A stretch of 63,074 nt of DNA from Anaerolineales bacterium. Its GTDB lineage: Bacteria > Chloroflexota > Anaerolineae > Anaerolineales > Villigracilaceae. Shown here one piece after another: positions 61,260-63,074 of this stretch (the stretch's first letter is position 1; every line of letters begins with the position of its first letter). The position numbers and the translations under genes were made by a program. The notes below the pieces were generated by a model. The model was not told the origin of the DNA and searched no databases. It saw nothing but the letters and a program-made list of their open reading frames with translations. The stretch lies in NCBI GenBank assembly GCA_020060625.1, contig JAGUZU010000097.1, positions 1-63,074 of the forward strand, in the 5' to 3' direction.

Positions 61260-62366
61260 TTAGTTTACTATCACTTTCGCCAGCGTGTAGGATTTTAATG
61301 CTTCATCATCCATCGTCACACCCAAACCCGCGCCAGCGGGAACGTCAATTGTCGAATCAGCGTCGAGGACAAAACGCTCGTTCGTGATGTCTCGTTTGTA
61401 GTAGCGGTCTGAAGCGGAGATGTCGCCGGGTAAAGTGAAGTTCGGCAAAGAAGCCAGAGCCAGGTTCGAGGCGCGCCCAATGCCCGTTTCCAACATGCCG
61501 CCGCACCAAACGGGCATGTTGTGCTGCCGGCACAGGTCATGCGTCATCACCGCCTGACTCAACCCGCCGAGCCTGCCCGCCTTGATGTTGATGATCTTGC
61601 ACGCCTGCATTTCGATGGCGTACCGCGCATGGCGCGGCGAGACGATGCTCTCATCGAGACAAACCGGCGTTGTGAATTTCTTTTGAAATTTGCGATGGTC
61701 CCAAATATCATCTTCAAACAGCGGCTGTTCGATGAGCAGGAGATTCAAATCGTCCAGCGGTTTGAGGCGGTCGGCATCATCCATCGAGTAGGCGGAATTT
61801 GCATCCACCTGCAAGCGCAGGTTTGGAAATTCTTTGCGAACGGCGGACGCATCTTCGACGTCCCTGCCCGGTTTGATCTTGATCTTCACCCGCGCATATC
61901 CCTGACTCACATACTCCGCCGCGCTTCGCGCCAGACTTTGGGCTGATTCTTGAATCCCAATCGAAACTCCCACCTCCACCTTTTCCCGCACGCCGCCGAG
62001 CAACTCGCGCAGGGATTTTCCTTCGCGCTTGCCAAGCAAATCCCATAGCGCCATCTCCGCGCCTGCCTTGGCGAGTTGATGCCCGCGAATGCCGGAAACG
62101 CGCTGTTGAAAATCCAGCACATTCTTCACATTCTGCCTGATAATCAGCGGGGCGATAAAGTCCCTGAGAATGTGCATGGACGTGCCGGTGGTCTCGTAGT
62201 TGTAGCCGGGGTCGCGCGTGGCGACGCACTCGCCATAGCCGATTAACCCTTCCGAATGGATTTCGACGATAACGCATTGGCGGTCTGTTTCGCGCCCAAA
62301 GGAGGTTTCAAACGGCGAGACGAGCGGCATGGAGATATGATGGAGTGTGATGGATTCGATTTTCAT
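61260..62366 (-). CDS. menC: o-Succinylbenzoate synthase-like enolase superfamily enzyme
   Basis: The 368-residue protein has the MenC/N-succinylamino acid racemase pattern: YARVKIKIKPG (KxK general base), LRLQVDANSAY and LLIEQPLFEDD metal ligands, CLDESIVSP, and CKIINIKAGRLGG with the second Lys. It fits menaquinone synthesis, but some relatives are N-acylamino acid racemases, and no other men gene is here to decide. Confidence 0.83.
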   Translation of the reverse strand: MKIESITLHHISMPLVSPFETSFGRETDRQCVIVEIHSEGLIGYGECVATRDPGYNYETTGTSMHILRDFIAPLIIRQNVKNVLDFQQRVSGIRGHQLAKAGAEMALWDLLGKREGKSLRELLGGVREKVEVGVSIGIQESAQSLARSAAEYVSQGYARVKIKIKPGRDVEDASAVRKEFPNLRLQVDANSAYSMDDADRLKPLDDLNLLLIEQPLFEDDIWDHRKFQKKFTTPVCLDESIVSPRHARYAIEMQACKIINIKAGRLGGLSQAVMTHDLCRQHNMPVWCGGMLETGIGRASNLALASLPNFTLPGDISASDRYYKRDITNERFVLDADSTIDVPAGAGLGVTMDDEALKSYTLAKVIVN

Positions 62367-62431
62367 GGGATTGGCAAACCGCAGATTCCAAAGATTCTTT
62401 CGATGTACTTATCTGCGAATTCTGTGATGTC

Positions 62432-62947
62432 CTATTGGGTCGGTGTTTCCCCTGGTTCTTCTTTTATGCCTCGCAGAGCGTCATCGAGGCTGGTGGATTC
62501 GAGCCTCATGCCGGGGGCGGGCGCGCCGCAATACGGGCAGATATTCCACGGGAGTTCCATCAATTTCGAACAGTTATGACAAGTCTTCTTCAACTTGGTA
62601 TGACAGTTCGGACAGATTTGCCAATCTTCCTTCACGCGGCGTTCACAGCCAGGGCAGAGCGGAAGGTCTTCCAACGCTTGAAGCAGCGCTTCCTCCTCCA
62701 ACGTGCGCTGATATTCCTCTTCCAATGTCCGCGGCGGGCGCAGGATGAGATAAACCAGCACGCCGGGCAGGTTCAACACTGCCACGAGCAATGCCGCGAG
62801 GGTTTGGATCAACGGGTCGCGCGCGCGTGAGCGAATGTCGCGATACGTCCACACTACGAGGCTGATCCACAAGGCGACGACAAACGCGCCCGCAAAGGCT
62901 GTCAATACGAGGGTGAGACTGCTGAGAAAAACGGGATCAAAGGTCAT
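62432..62947 (-). CDS. Membrane protein with two zinc ribbons
   Basis: The 171-residue protein has an N-terminal membrane helix (about residues 10-34), a second hydrophobic stretch (about 44-66), and two C-terminal zinc ribbons (CPGCERR...CPNC and CHNCSKL...CPYC). Double zinc-ribbon proteins with membrane anchors are common but mostly uncharacterised. The gene lies 31 bp from the terminal repeat. Confidence 0.75.
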   Translation of the reverse strand: MTFDPVFLSSLTLVLTAFAGAFVVALWISLVVWTYRDIRSRARDPLIQTLAALLVAVLNLPGVLVYLILRPPRTLEEEYQRTLEEEALLQALEDLPLCPGCERRVKEDWQICPNCHTKLKKTCHNCSKLMELPWNICPYCGAPAPGMRLESTSLDDALRGIKEEPGETPTQ

Positions 62948-62977
62948 GAGAACTCCGGGATGGGTTCATTTTAATGC

Positions 62978-63074
62978 ATAACGCGGCAAGCCGCAGCCAA
63001 AGTAAGTCGGATTGGCAATCCGACCTACGCGCAAAATCTTCGCGGTAGGCGTAGTTTTTACAGAGCAATACTAT
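62978..63074. repeat. Terminal dispersed repeat, right copy
   Basis: It is the second copy of the 97-bp repeat at 1-97, in the same orientation, with two substitutions. It ends exactly where the left copy ends (ATACTAT), so the whole repeat is inside the window at each side. Confidence 0.85.

Overview
The window looks like chromosomal DNA of a free-living bacterium, most likely a member of the Chloroflexota (class Anaerolineae). That assignment is an inference from gene content. The pointers are a two-domain ALDH16-type aldehyde dehydrogenase, a ferredoxin-dependent 2-oxoacid oxidoreductase (korDABC), a fused ADP-forming acyl-CoA synthetase, an F420-type (DUF385) oxidoreductase, a eukaryote-like citrate synthase, FemX-type ligases, and very many short palindromic repeats. 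There are no rRNA, tRNA, CRISPR or phage genes. Genes are dense, with frequent ATGA-type overlaps. The two ends of the window carry the same 97-bp repeat (95/97 identical), which is probably where the assembly stopped.

Layout. 1-1.1 kb: an arsenic locus with a 25-residue cysteine-rich peptide, arsM and two identical-pattern operator palindromes. 1.2-7.1 kb: TetR regulator, DegV, isochorismatase-like hydrolase, viroplasmin-RNase H, CBS protein, Ycf48-like lipoprotein, thiolase, CPBP protease. 8-11.1 kb: korDABC behind a structured leader. 11.1-15.5 kb: aldo/keto reductase, clpS, acyltransferase, methyltransferase, nadE, YdeI family. 15.5-19.7 kb: an accessory island of toxin-antitoxin-like and HEPN-like cassettes stacked against the 3' end of the aldehyde dehydrogenase gene, with degraded copies of that 3' end between cassettes. 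19.7-30.1 kb: ALDH16, ClC channel, deazaflavin reductase, deoC, oligopeptidase B, citrate synthase, malate dehydrogenase. 30.2-38.7 kb: trxB, a His-rich membrane protein with a two-component system, uvrC, an orphan receiver, prfA-prmC. 38.8-45.8 kb: a GAF-GGDEF sensor, tsaC, tsaD, M24 peptidase, selA. 45.8-50.4 kb: nitroreductase, L7/L12-like protein, acyl-CoA synthetase, dodecin, a beta-lactamase-fold hydrolase. 50.4-58.9 kb: a minus-strand envelope operon (GT2, priming sugar transferase, two sugar-nucleotide SDRs, two FemX ligases, D-cysteine desulfhydrase-like enzyme). 59-63 kb: RidA, CapA-like lipoprotein, MenC-like enolase, zinc-ribbon membrane protein.

Metabolically the genes fit together as acetyl-CoA and 2-oxoacid handling (KorDABC, ADP-forming synthetase, thiolase, citrate synthase, malate dehydrogenase) plus aldehyde oxidation. 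Envelope synthesis is concentrated in the 50-59 kb operon.

The most unusual signals are: (1) the Cys-rich peptide and twin operators beside arsM; (2) cassettes separated by re-created gene 3' ends at ALDH16, with a similar case at a nitroreductase; (3) palindromic or simple-repeat elements inserted in frame in at least six genes (prmC, the D-cysteine desulfhydrase-like gene, the acyl-CoA synthetase, both femX genes, an epimerase), some of which supply start or stop codons; (4) two leader hairpins with complementary loops before korD. All functional calls come from reading motifs by eye; no database search was run.
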